Below are positions 25,268-33,017 of a DNA stretch of 50,560 nucleotides, in pieces. The notes under the pieces are model-generated. The model ran no database searches. It was not told the origin of the DNA and was given only the letters and a program-made list of their open reading frames with translations. The position numbers were made by a program, and so were the translations under genes. The stretch covers positions 1 through 50,560 of the forward strand of contig CASDWJ010000001.1 in assembly GCA_949284695.1 (NCBI GenBank), written 5' to 3'. The stretch is from an uncultured Christensenella sp. (lineage in GTDB: Bacteria; Bacillota; Clostridia; Christensenellales; UBA3700). How positions within the stretch are numbered: position 1 is the first letter of the stretch; the number at the start of each line of letters is the position of its first letter.

Positions 25268-25296
25268 ATTATATAATCGTCAACGCTTTCTGTCAA
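25268..25296 (-). promoter_or_regulatory. Consensus promoter of the membrane-anchored regulator
   Basis: On the minus strand a perfect TTGACA (25296-25291), 17-bp spacer and perfect TATAAT (25273-25268), 20 bp before the start codon. Confidence 0.9.
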
Positions 25297-25346
25297 CGCG
25301 TCTTGAAAACATACGGGCATTTATTATTAGTCAGCGGTATAAATTG

Positions 25347-25376
25347 CCGACAGTTGCATAGACGATCTGGTATAAT
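25347..25376 (+). promoter_or_regulatory. Promoter of the small membrane protein genes
   Basis: CCGACA (25347-25352), 18 bp, then an extended -10 TGG-TATAAT (25371-25376). Confidence 0.6.
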
Positions 25377-25460
25377 TTATAGAGAAATTCCGACGGTCAA
25401 TGCCCCGCGGAGTGTCGGCGCGGGCATTCGCGACGGTACGGTTTGCTAAAGGAGCGGTAT

Positions 25461-25787
25461 ATGAAAGAAAAGCAAATTGCCGGGATATTGCATATTCTTG
25501 CGATAATATATCTGATCTGTCTCGCAGGAGGAGGTCTGGCGGGCGGGATCGTGCTGATGACGGAAGGTGATTCACTGATGGTGTTTTTCGGGTTGATCAC
25601 GGTTGTCGGCGGCGCGTTGATCGGCACGACTATCTGGGCGCTTCTCGAGGGAGCTTCCCGGCTCGTCCTCAATTCGGGATACAAAGGCAACGGAGGAGCT
25701 GCGGAAAGCGCAGACGATGACAAAGCGGTGAAAAAGGTAGTGCATTATAAGAGTTTCGATACGCCTTTCGATAAAACAAGCAATTAA
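25461..25787 (+). CDS. Small two-helix membrane protein, unknown
   Basis: A 108-residue protein with two hydrophobic helices (about residues 7-31 and 38-62) and a charged cytoplasmic-type tail (AESADDDKAVKKVVHY). The layout resembles small Firmicutes membrane proteins with zinc-ribbon or PH-like partners, but I recognise no family. AAAGGAG lies 6 nt before ATG 25461. It is 23 nt upstream of the second membrane protein and shares its promoter; both are divergent from the membrane-anchored HTH regulator, a possible regulatory target. Confidence 0.75.
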   Translation: MKEKQIAGILHILAIIYLICLAGGGLAGGIVLMTEGDSLMVFFGLITVVGGALIGTTIWALLEGASRLVLNSGYKGNGGAAESADDDKAVKKVVHYKSFDTPFDKTSN

Positions 25788-25810
25788 ACGGCGATCGGGG
25801 AGAAGAGTTT

Positions 25811-26352
25811 ATGATCTATTACAAATCCGACAAAAGGATGTTCGTTCTGTTCGGGGTCGCGATGGGCGTGTTCGCGTTTCTGACGTTTTTTCCCATCATG
25901 TATCTGTCCGATAAGGCGCTTATAAAAATCGTCTATGCGGCTCTGATCGCGTTGCTTACCGGAGCCGTCTCGGGAGTCGCGTTTGCGGTGTTGGTCGGGT
26001 ACCTGATGAAAAAATTACCGCCGCTTTCAGTCAGCTGATCGACGAGGTGAAAGACAAACGCGGAATGATATGCGGAGGACTTTTCGGCAGACGGACATTA
26101 AACTTGTTGTTGATCACGCCGTACACGATAGAGATATACGCTTACGGCAATCCGCACGACAGGTCGATGATCGTGAGAGACGAGATCGCGTCTATGACGT
26201 ATGAAAAAAAGACTTTTTTCGTGACCGACAAAGCGGGCAGAGAATATGAGTTCAGGCCGTATGACAAGGATCTGAGCGACGCGATATTGAAAGAGTTCAC
26301 CGGGAACAGGAAAGCGGAGACGACTGATAATACGTCAGACAGATCCGCATAA
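25811..26352 (+). pseudogene. Membrane protein gene split by a one-base shift in an A run
   Basis: The frame from ATG 25811 (two membrane helices, residues 10-35 and 38-65) ends early at 26038 after ...VGYLMKKLPPLSVS. The other frame continues from the A6 run at 26009-26014 as ITAAFSQLIDEVKDKRGMI to 26352, with a PH-domain-like beta pattern (LLLITPYTIEIYAYGN, KKTFFVTDKAGREYEFRPY). One extra A in the run would restore a single 180-residue protein: two membrane helices plus a cytoplasmic domain, as in YcxB-like or bacterial PH proteins. This may be a recent disruption, an assembly error, or transcriptional slippage on the A run. A GTG at 26047 could start the second part alone, but it has only a weak ribosome binding site. 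Confidence 0.65.
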
Positions 26353-26401
26353 GCGTCGCGAAAGACCTTGGCGCGGCAACGTCGCAAAATGCAAAAGAAT
26401 A

Positions 26402-26439
26402 AAAAACTTCCTTGCAAGAAAAGGGAGTTTTTGCTTTTT
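26402..26439. terminator. Bidirectional terminator between convergent genes
   Basis: AAAAACTTCCTT (26402-26413) pairs with AAGGGAGTTTTT (26421-26432), one mismatch, with T runs on both strands. It separates the plus-strand membrane protein unit from the replication genes. Confidence 0.8.
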
Positions 26440-26459
26440 ATGAACACGGGCACGAAAAA

Positions 26460-27398
26460 TCAGAACTTGAATTTTCTCAGGTCGTCTCCGATCAGCTCTC
26501 TCGCCAGCGAGTAACGCTTGTTCGTCATTCTCGATACGGTGCGCTCTCCGTAGCGGACCATAAGTTCTTCGAGGCTGAGATTGGAGGTGACCATCGTCTT
26601 TTTGCCGCTGAGCATGCGCGCGTCGACGACGTTATACAGATATTCTTTCGTCACGCTTTTCAGCATAGGCTCGGTGCCGAGGTCGTCTATGAACAGCATT
26701 TCGCAGTCGAGTATGAATTCCATATAATGACTTCTTTTGGCGACGTCCGCTCTGTGGTAGCGCAACATCAGGTCGTTGAATTCGAACGCCGACAGGAAGC
26801 ATACCGAGACGTTTTTCGCGGTCAGTTCGTTGGCTATCGCGTATGCGAGAGAGGTCTTGCCCACGCCCGATTGCCCGGTGAGAAGAATGAAGTTTATCCT
26901 CGTCTCGTAGAAGCGGTCGCAGAACTCCTTCATCTTGTCGTACAGCACGGTAAGCGCGCGGCTCTGGGCGCAGCCGGCCTCCGCGACGCGGTTGTCGGCA
27001 AAAGTGAACGCGGGGATATTCCTTGCGGCGCCGTCCTCTCTGAGAAGCGCCTGATAGAGCGGCAGGGCGCAGGTGCACAGTTTTTCTCCGACGAATCCGG
27101 TGTCGCCGCATTTGTCGCAGTGCACGTGCATGGAGAGGTCATAACCCTTGTCCGCGCATATCCTGTCGAGCGCGGCTTTAGCGTCGTCGTAAGTCTTCCT
27201 GAGATCGTCCGTGGCGCGACCGACGGCTTTGGCGCGGGCGTATTGCAAAGAGGCTTCTGTCATCGCCTGTTCCGCGGCGGCAAAAGCGGGATCTCTGCGC
27301 GCGGCGGAGCAACGCGCGTCGCGGTCGCGTTCTTCTCTTTCTCTGAGCGCGGCGTAACGGGCGGATATTATCCTTGTGTATCGCTTGGGATATCTCAT
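26460..27398 (-). CDS. DnaC/DnaI-type helicase loader ATPase
   Basis: A 312-residue AAA+ protein. The N-terminal helical part carries a zinc-binding set (C94-x2-C97 ... C108-x-C110) as in DnaI. The ATPase part has Walker A GQSGVGKTS (175-183), Walker B LFIDDLG (235-241), sensor-type VTSNLS, and an arginine-finger region SRMTNKR. The DnaD-like gene ends one base upstream, so the pair is almost certainly co-transcribed and co-acts in loading the replicative helicase on single-stranded DNA. The N-terminal segment is unusually rich in Arg and Ala (REREERDRDAR). Confidence 0.9.
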   Translation of the reverse strand: MRYPKRYTRIISARYAALREREERDRDARCSAARRDPAFAAAEQAMTEASLQYARAKAVGRATDDLRKTYDDAKAALDRICADKGYDLSMHVHCDKCGDTGFVGEKLCTCALPLYQALLREDGAARNIPAFTFADNRVAEAGCAQSRALTVLYDKMKEFCDRFYETRINFILLTGQSGVGKTSLAYAIANELTAKNVSVCFLSAFEFNDLMLRYHRADVAKRSHYMEFILDCEMLFIDDLGTEPMLKSVTKEYLYNVVDARMLSGKKTMVTSNLSLEELMVRYGERTVSRMTNKRYSLARELIGDDLRKFKF

Positions 27399-27399
27399 A

Positions 27400-28851
27400 T
27401 CATACCTCTATATCGTCGTAATTCTGCAGATCGCCGAAGATGGAGCCTATCTCCTCGCGGGTATAGCGGCGCTCGAGTTTGCCCGCGGGTCTGTCGCTTC
27501 CCGACGAGGAAGGCAGATCGGAGAGAAGTTTTCTGACGTCTTCGACGGAGAACGCCTTCGCCTCTTTGCAACGGGTCAGAAGTTTTGTGATATATCCCGT
27601 CGCCTGAGGTCTGCCTTGCGCGAGAGAGGCGCAGAAGAGTATCGCTTCGTCCTCGAAGCCCCAGTCCACCCACAGCGTATACGCGTCGCGGTCGTTCTGC
27701 GTGACCATACGACTGCTTGCCGTCGCTTCGAGCACGGCTTTGATCTTTTTTTCGCGCGCCGCAAGCTGACCGAGATATTCGTCGATCGCCTGAACGGAGA
27801 CGCAACCCTGTTTGTAAAAGCGCGCGATTGCGGCGTTCATGCCGTTGAGCGAGCGTATGTTGTTTTCAAAGCAGTATTCGGCGACGAGTATTATCGCGTC
27901 CTTGTCAAAACCCTGCGAGATCCATACGCTGATATAATGGCTGATCACGGTGTCGAGGTTTTCGTATCTGACGCCGACTATGCGAGTGACTTCTTTCGCG
28001 AGGTCGTACAGGCTCTGTTTTTCGTCGCTGTACGCCTTCATGTCCGCGACGGTCAGGCAGTTGCGCGAAAAGTATTCGTCGAGTATCTTGTCAAGTCTTT
28101 CTGTACCGCCGCGTTTTTTGCATTGCTTGGCGGCAAAGAGTATGCCCGCGAGGTCGAAGCCCCAGCTCTGCGTCCATTTGATATAGAGCTGTTTGTCCTC
28201 GATGTCGACGGGGGATTTTTTGCCCAGTTCTTTGGCTATCAGCCTCATCGCTTCGGTGCTCGCTTCGTGCTGAGATATCATTTCTTCTGCGTCCTGAACG
28301 GTGCGCACTCCGCTGTCGTACCAACTGCGCGCAACGGTGAGCACGTACTTTTCGCGCACGTCGAAGCCCTTGAAATTGACGCAGTAACGGGCGACCATCA
28401 GCAACACTTCCTGCGGCAGGCGGGTGCTTTCGATAAAATCGTAATATCTGAGAAAATCGGCTTCCGAGAGTTCGCGCCCCGGGAATATGTCCTGCAGTTG
28501 CGCGTTGAATTCGGCGTACTTCGACGGCTTGTAATATCTCATCTTTTCTTCGGTGCCCTTTATGTAATTGTAGCGCACCTCGAGAGGGGAGAGCGAGAGT
28601 ATCGTGACGAGGCCTTCCTTCTTCCAGTAATCGAAAGCGGAGGCAAGCTGTTCTTCGGTTATCGAGAGTACGTTGCAGAAGTGCGCGACCGTGTTGTCCG
28701 CCACGACGGGATTAAAGCATTGATAAAGACCCATAAGGTAGACCTTGAGCTGGATTTCGTCCGCTTCGGGCATATAGTCGGCGATGAATTTATTGTCTAT
28801 CAGGGTACAACCCTTGGCGACCGCTTCTTCCGACATACGGCAAAGACCCAT
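27400..28851 (-). CDS. DnaD-domain replication initiation protein
   Basis: A 483-residue protein with an N-terminal winged-helix region (residues 10-90, IADYMPEADEIQLKVYLMGL) and several DnaD/DnaB_2-like helical repeats ending in the typical IxxYxxxWxxxGF pattern: YIKWTQSWGFDLAGILFAA, VISHYISVWISQGFDKDAI and YTLWVDWGFEDEAILFCAS. GAGG lies 5-6 nt before the ATG. With the DnaI-like ATPase it forms the low-GC Gram-positive primosome loader pair. Three DnaD-like repeats is more than in DnaD itself. The start region has a weak minus-strand promoter near 28895-28930. Confidence 0.85.
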   Translation of the reverse strand: MGLCRMSEEAVAKGCTLIDNKFIADYMPEADEIQLKVYLMGLYQCFNPVVADNTVAHFCNVLSITEEQLASAFDYWKKEGLVTILSLSPLEVRYNYIKGTEEKMRYYKPSKYAEFNAQLQDIFPGRELSEADFLRYYDFIESTRLPQEVLLMVARYCVNFKGFDVREKYVLTVARSWYDSGVRTVQDAEEMISQHEASTEAMRLIAKELGKKSPVDIEDKQLYIKWTQSWGFDLAGILFAAKQCKKRGGTERLDKILDEYFSRNCLTVADMKAYSDEKQSLYDLAKEVTRIVGVRYENLDTVISHYISVWISQGFDKDAIILVAEYCFENNIRSLNGMNAAIARFYKQGCVSVQAIDEYLGQLAAREKKIKAVLEATASSRMVTQNDRDAYTLWVDWGFEDEAILFCASLAQGRPQATGYITKLLTRCKEAKAFSVEDVRKLLSDLPSSSGSDRPAGKLERRYTREEIGSIFGDLQNYDDIEV

Positions 28852-28884
28852 TTTTTCCTCCCCCGCACAAAATGCAATTCTCTA

Positions 28885-28913
28885 TTGAAAAAAGAATATA
28901 ATTATGCTAAACT
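28885..28913 (+). promoter_or_regulatory. Promoter of the ABC-2 exporter operon
   Basis: TTGAAA (28885-28890), 17-bp spacer, TAAACT (28908-28913). The leader is about 110 nt and ends in AAGGAGAG. Confidence 0.7.
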
Positions 28914-29027
28914 GATATGGTAAAAACTATGATAACATATCCGCGCGCGTTTTGCAATTGCCGCGGCAAAAAAATAAAGCCGCCGCATAAAATCACATTC
29001 GCGCGTACAACAATATAAGGAGAGAAC

Positions 29028-30023
29028 ATGCAGGATTTTTCAGAAAAAGTTCCTGCCGTAGTGGCTGAGAGTCCCGGCGCGGAAGCGACGCCTTTCCTCG
29101 CGGTAAACGGGGTGAGAAAGGTTTTCAGAAAGGGGTTTTTGCGCTTTTTCGGCAAGGGAGAAGGCATAACCGCTCTGGATGACGTGTCGCTGACCGTGAA
29201 CAAAGGCGAGATTTTCGGGTTGCTCGGTCCCAACGGCGCGGGCAAATCCACGCTTATCAAGGTCGTCACGGGCATCGTCGTGCCCGACAAGGGAAGCGTA
29301 TCGCTGAACGGTACCGATCTCAAGACGGACAAGGTCGGATTTATGTCGCAGGTGGGCGCGCAGATAGAGACACCCGTGTTTTTCAACAAGCGCAGCGGCT
29401 GGTGGAATCTGTGCTATCTTGCCGACCTTCAGGGCGGATTGCCCCAACAGAGGCTGAGAGACATCGTAGAACTTGTGGGGCTGACAGACAGGATAAATAC
29501 GCGCGTCGGCACCTATTCTATGGGCATGAGGCAGCGGCTCGGGCTTGCGCAGGCGATAATGCACAAACCCTCTCTGCTTATACTCGACGAGCCGATCAAC
29601 GGGCTCGATCCCGACGGCATAGCGCAGATACGAGATCTGATACTGAGACTCAGGAACGAGTACGGCACGACCGTACTGTTTTCTTCACACATTCTCGGCG
29701 AGATGCAGGTGCTTTGCGACAGGGTCGCGTTTATCGCGGGCGGCAGGGTTGTCGCCGTAAAGACGAGAGAGGAGATAGAAAGGGGATTGGGAGACGTCGC
29801 CGTGCTCTGCGTGGTATGCGACGAGCCCAACCGCGCGGCGGCGCTCGTGACGGAAAAGTTCGGTTACCGCACCAAGGTGCAGGGCACCGCGCTTTACGTA
29901 GAAGTTAAGGGCGGCAATACCGCCGGGATCAACAGGATGCTGATAGAAAACGGCATATCCGTCGTCAGCTTCAACGTCAAGACGCGCACGCTCGAGGATA
30001 TGTATAAGGAGCTGACCAGATGA
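29028..30023 (+). CDS. ABC-2 type transporter ATPase
   Basis: A 331-residue ATPase with Walker A GPNGAGKST, signature YSMGMRQRLGLAQA, Walker B LLILDEPINGLDP and an H loop in LFSSHILGEM, plus a C-terminal regulatory extension (about 230-331). There is also an N-terminal extension of about 25 residues ahead of the usual start. It overlaps the permease gene by 4 nt (ATGA). Members of this group (CcmA/NatA/bacitracin-type) export lipids, ions or peptides; the cargo is not visible here. Confidence 0.92.
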   Translation: MQDFSEKVPAVVAESPGAEATPFLAVNGVRKVFRKGFLRFFGKGEGITALDDVSLTVNKGEIFGLLGPNGAGKSTLIKVVTGIVVPDKGSVSLNGTDLKTDKVGFMSQVGAQIETPVFFNKRSGWWNLCYLADLQGGLPQQRLRDIVELVGLTDRINTRVGTYSMGMRQRLGLAQAIMHKPSLLILDEPINGLDPDGIAQIRDLILRLRNEYGTTVLFSSHILGEMQVLCDRVAFIAGGRVVAVKTREEIERGLGDVAVLCVVCDEPNRAAALVTEKFGYRTKVQGTALYVEVKGGNTAGINRMLIENGISVVSFNVKTRTLEDMYKELTR

Positions 30024-31054
30024 AGGGATTGACTACGGCGTTTTCGCTCGAATGCAAAAAGATATTCACGACCCGCGCGTTCTGGATCTTCGCGGTGATA
30101 ATCCTCGTGCTCTGCCTGCTCGTCACGGCATCTTTCAGGACGCTCGAAGAAATGATCGAAGGTATGGACGAAAGCGCTGTCGGCGGGTCGGACAACGGCC
30201 TTTCCGCGGCGCAGCTTGCAGAGCTGTACAGGGCGCAACTGGACGAGTACAGGGCGTTGGTGGAAAGCGGAGAGACAGAACGAAAGCCGTCCGATACGAC
30301 AGAGACCTATCTGAAGAACATGATAGCGATATGCGAGTATTGCGACGCTCACGGCATTGACGTCGGCAAGCTCAATACGTTCGGTTCGACAGGCTCGCTG
30401 AGAATGAGTTCGGACGACTATGCTACATTGATGATGCAGATCATTTTCGGCTTTTCGACGATAATGACCATCGTCCTTGCGGCGCGGGTATTTGCCGGCG
30501 AGATAGAAGACGGCACAATGCGAATGCAACTTACGAGACCGATAAAAAGAAGCACGCTTCTGACTGCCAAGCACGGTGCGGTGTTTACCGCGAGCATGAC
30601 GCTCGGCATAGTCCTTACGGTGGCGTTCATGATAGTCGGCGCGCTGTTCTTCGACGGAGCGTCGCGCGACGTAGTGCTTGTGGACGCATATCAGAATGTG
30701 GCTGTAATCAACCCCTATGCGGCAATTTTCATACTGCTTCTATTCTTTGCGGCTACGACGGAACTGATCGTGCAGTTCACGATCTTCTGCGGTACGCTTA
30801 CGGGAGGAACGGGCGCGTTGGCGATACCGCTCGTGTTGTATCTGTTCGCCGATACGGTCGCGGCGTTCCTTTACAACAGCTATATCCCGTTCGTCGGGCT
30901 GTTCACCAATATGGGCTGGGCGGGAGCGCTCACGCCTTCGGGCGCGCCGATAAACGGTATGAGCATATACTCGATGCTTGCCGTCACCACGGTATGGTTC
31001 GCGGCGATGACCGCGGTCAATTATATAGGATTTGAAAAGAGGGATCTGAAATGA
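30020..31054 (+). CDS. ABC-2 type transporter permease
   Basis: A 344-residue membrane protein with a first helix at about residues 20-38 and a large extracellular loop (about 40-125, polar and acidic). Five more helices follow, including the family element FAGEIEDGTMRMQLTRPIKR that couples to the ATPase. It is translationally coupled on both sides by 4-nt ATGA overlaps. It probably pairs with the ATPase as a homodimeric exporter. Confidence 0.9.
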   Translation: MKGLTTAFSLECKKIFTTRAFWIFAVIILVLCLLVTASFRTLEEMIEGMDESAVGGSDNGLSAAQLAELYRAQLDEYRALVESGETERKPSDTTETYLKNMIAICEYCDAHGIDVGKLNTFGSTGSLRMSSDDYATLMMQIIFGFSTIMTIVLAARVFAGEIEDGTMRMQLTRPIKRSTLLTAKHGAVFTASMTLGIVLTVAFMIVGALFFDGASRDVVLVDAYQNVAVINPYAAIFILLLFFAATTELIVQFTIFCGTLTGGTGALAIPLVLYLFADTVAAFLYNSYIPFVGLFTNMGWAGALTPSGAPINGMSIYSMLAVTTVWFAAMTAVNYIGFEKRDLK

Positions 31055-31476
31055 AAAAGAAGATTTTGATATCAGCGGTAGCGGTATGTCTGGTGGCTTT
31101 GCTCGTCTCTGTCACCGCCTGTTCTTCGGGCACGGGGTTCTGGAAGGTCAGCAACATAGGACCCGACGTCGTCGAAAAGATAGAACTTGTCAACGTCGGC
31201 GGCACGATAAAGACGCTCGAGGGCGAGACTTTGCAGAATTTTATGGACGAACTGGGGCAACTTTCCGTTCATAAAGACGACTCGGCATACCCCGACAACA
31301 GTTACGATTACAAGCTGAGGATATATATATCGTACAAGGACGGGTATATTTCTTACGACCTTGGCAAGGAATTGAAAAAGGTGGATATAAAGAGCGGTGC
31401 AAAAGAGGGATTCTACGTCTTTGAAAACTACGACGCGGCGCGCGATCTCGTCGCGAAATACTTCTATGCCAAATAA
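31051..31476 (+). CDS. Small lipoprotein of the exporter operon
   Basis: A 141-residue lipoprotein: MKKK, hydrophobic core and lipobox VTAC (Cys24), then a compact domain without a recognised family (EKIELVNVGGTIKTLEGE, YDYKLRIYISYKDGY). The start overlaps the permease stop by 4 nt, so it is the third member of the exporter operon and is probably a surface accessory or immunity-like factor. That role is inference from position only. Confidence 0.8.
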   Translation: MKKKILISAVAVCLVALLVSVTACSSGTGFWKVSNIGPDVVEKIELVNVGGTIKTLEGETLQNFMDELGQLSVHKDDSAYPDNSYDYKLRIYISYKDGYISYDLGKELKKVDIKSGAKEGFYVFENYDAARDLVAKYFYAK

Positions 31477-31498
31477 AAAAGCGACCCAAAGGGTCACT
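31477..31498 (-). terminator. Terminator of the small minus-strand gene
   Basis: On the minus strand AGTGACCC pairs with GGGTCGCT (one G-T wobble that would be an A-C mismatch in the other direction) around TTT, then TTTTTTA. It overlaps the stop codon at 31494. Confidence 0.7.
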
Positions 31499-31751
31499 CT
31501 CTGCAGTCCTCTATGACGAACGCGTCGGCGCCGAGTTCGTCGACGAAGTCGTCCTCTTTGAACCGCGTGTTGTGGAAAAGCGCGAAGTTCTTGTAATGGG
31601 CGGGAAGTATCACGGGCGTCGACAGGTCGAGCGTCCTGCATATTTCTGATACCCACAGCCGATAGTTGTCGTACTTCATCGGCAACGGGTTTTCATAGAC
31701 GATACCGCGCAGTATTTTGTCTCCCGATACGATTTTTGCCCATATCTTCAT
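31494..31751 (-). CDS. Small conserved-looking protein, probably leaderless mRNA
   Basis: An 85-residue soluble protein of unknown function (MKIWAKIVSGDKILRGIVYE..., later DLSTPVILPAHYKNFALF and DDFVDELGADAFVIED). It has a natural-looking N-terminus, and I believe similar short proteins occur in other Clostridia, but I cannot name the family. No ribosome binding site precedes the ATG, and the -10 box ends only 9 nt upstream, so transcription should start at or within a few bases of the start codon. It is divergent from rex. Its own terminator overlaps the stop. Confidence 0.75.
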   Translation of the reverse strand: MKIWAKIVSGDKILRGIVYENPLPMKYDNYRLWVSEICRTLDLSTPVILPAHYKNFALFHNTRFKEDDFVDELGADAFVIEDCRE

Positions 31752-31760
31752 AACGCAATC

Positions 31761-31789
31761 ATTTTACCCGACGACGGCGGGTTTGTCAA
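31761..31789 (-). promoter_or_regulatory. Consensus promoter of the 31494-31751 gene
   Basis: On the minus strand TTGACA (31789-31784), 17-bp spacer, TAAAAT (31766-31761). Confidence 0.85.
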
Positions 31790-31809
31790 ATACATTATCT
31801 GAAAAATAA

Positions 31810-31838
31810 TTGACAAGCGCCGTTTTATTATATAAAAT
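31810..31838 (+). promoter_or_regulatory. Promoter of rex
   Basis: TTGACA (31810-31815), 17-bp spacer, TAAAAT (31833-31838). Its -35 box and that of the divergent promoter form a TTGTCAA...TTGACAA inverted pair 20 bp apart. No textbook Rex operator is seen. Confidence 0.85.
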
Positions 31839-31876
31839 ATACTATGTTTAGACTCAGAACAGGGGGAGGAACGATC

Positions 31877-32500
31877 ATGGGAAACAAGGTCATTTCAGAG
31901 GCTGTCGTCAAGCGTTTGCCCCGATATTACCGTTATCTCGAGCATCTCGAGCAGGAAGGCGTATCCAAGGTGTCGTCGGGCAGGCTCGCGCAGTTGCTGG
32001 GCGTTACCGCGTCGCAGGTCAGGCAGGACTTCTGCAATTTCGGCGGGTTCGGTCAGCACGGTTACGGTTACGACGTCGCCAATCTGAAGCAGAAGCTCGC
32101 AGAGATACTCGGCCTCGACAGGACGTACGATATGATCATCGTCGGCGCGGGCAACATAGGCAGAGCGCTTGCGGGATACAAGAATTTTTCTGGCGCAGGT
32201 TTTACGGTGCGCGCGCTCTTTGACATCGAAGTCAGAGACAAGGAGATCGGCGGTATCCCCGTATACAGCATGGAGAAACTTGCCGATTACGTCAAGGAGA
32301 ACGGTTGCGACATTGCCGTCATCGCCACGCAGAAGGGCGTTGCGGCAGATATAGCGGACAGGCTGGTCGCGCTGGGCATAAAGAGCATCTGGAATTTCGC
32401 TCCGATAGACCTCGCTCTGCCCGACGACGTGGCGGTCGAGAATATCGCGATGAGCGAGAGCCTTTACGTCCTGAGCTACAGGATGAAAAACAAACAATAA
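31877..32500 (+). CDS. rex: Redox-sensing transcriptional repressor Rex
   Basis: A 207-residue Rex protein: N-terminal winged helix (residues 5-75, RLPRYYRYLEHLEQEGVSK, VTASQVRQDFCNFGGFGQHG), Rossmann NADH-binding domain (IVGAGNIGRALAGY, LFDIE) and C-terminal swap helix (SLYVLSYRMKN). It senses NADH/NAD and represses fermentation and respiration genes. The start is ATG 31877, 6 nt after GGGGGAGGA; an upstream ATG at 31844 lacks that spacing. It precedes greA by 34 nt and may share its transcript. Confidence 0.96.
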   Translation: MGNKVISEAVVKRLPRYYRYLEHLEQEGVSKVSSGRLAQLLGVTASQVRQDFCNFGGFGQHGYGYDVANLKQKLAEILGLDRTYDMIIVGAGNIGRALAGYKNFSGAGFTVRALFDIEVRDKEIGGIPVYSMEKLADYVKENGCDIAVIATQKGVAADIADRLVALGIKSIWNFAPIDLALPDDVAVENIAMSESLYVLSYRMKNKQ

Positions 32501-32534
32501 CGAGAACATTCTCTATCTGAGGAGGAAATTATAA

Positions 32535-33008
32535 ATGGCAAAGGAATTTTACGTCACAGCCGAAGGGCTTGCGGAACTTCAGGAAAAACTCGATTATCTC
32601 AAGACGGTCAGAAGACCCGAGGCTTCGGAGAGGATCAAGCAGGCAAGAGAATACGGCGATTTGTCCGAGAATGCGGAATACGACGCCGCAAAAGAAGATC
32701 AGGGCATCATCGAGGCGGAGATTCGCAATCTCGAAGAACAGATCGAAAACGCGGTCGTCATCGAGGACAACAAAGCTAAGGGCAGCAAGATCATCATAGG
32801 AAGCACGGTCACCATACACGATATAGATATGGACGAAAACCTCGTTTACCGCATAGTCGGCTCTACCGAGGCGAACATCAGCGAAGGACTCATCAGCAAC
32901 GAAAGCCCGCTCGCGGTCGCTCTGCTCGGCAGAAAGAAAGGAGAAACCGTCTCTGTCAAGGACAATGCGGGCGACAGCTACGAGGTAAAGATCATCGACG
33001 TCAAGTAA
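32535..33008 (+). CDS. greA: Transcription elongation factor GreA
   Basis: A 157-residue GreA of normal length. The N-terminal coiled coil carries the tip acidic motif (AREYGDLSENAEYDAAKE), and the C-terminal FKBP-like domain follows (LLGRKKGETVSVKDNAGDSY). GGAGG precedes the ATG. It rescues backtracked RNA polymerase by stimulating transcript cleavage. It sits 9 nt before lysS, a common Firmicutes pairing. Confidence 0.97.
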   Translation: MAKEFYVTAEGLAELQEKLDYLKTVRRPEASERIKQAREYGDLSENAEYDAAKEDQGIIEAEIRNLEEQIENAVVIEDNKAKGSKIIIGSTVTIHDIDMDENLVYRIVGSTEANISEGLISNESPLAVALLGRKKGETVSVKDNAGDSYEVKIIDVK

Positions 33009-33017
33009 AAGGATTTT

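Noticed and set aside
26412-28923. Two long plus-strand frames opposite the DnaI- and DnaD-like genes
   Set aside because: They overlap the terminator and the exporter promoter and oppose genes with clear motifs.
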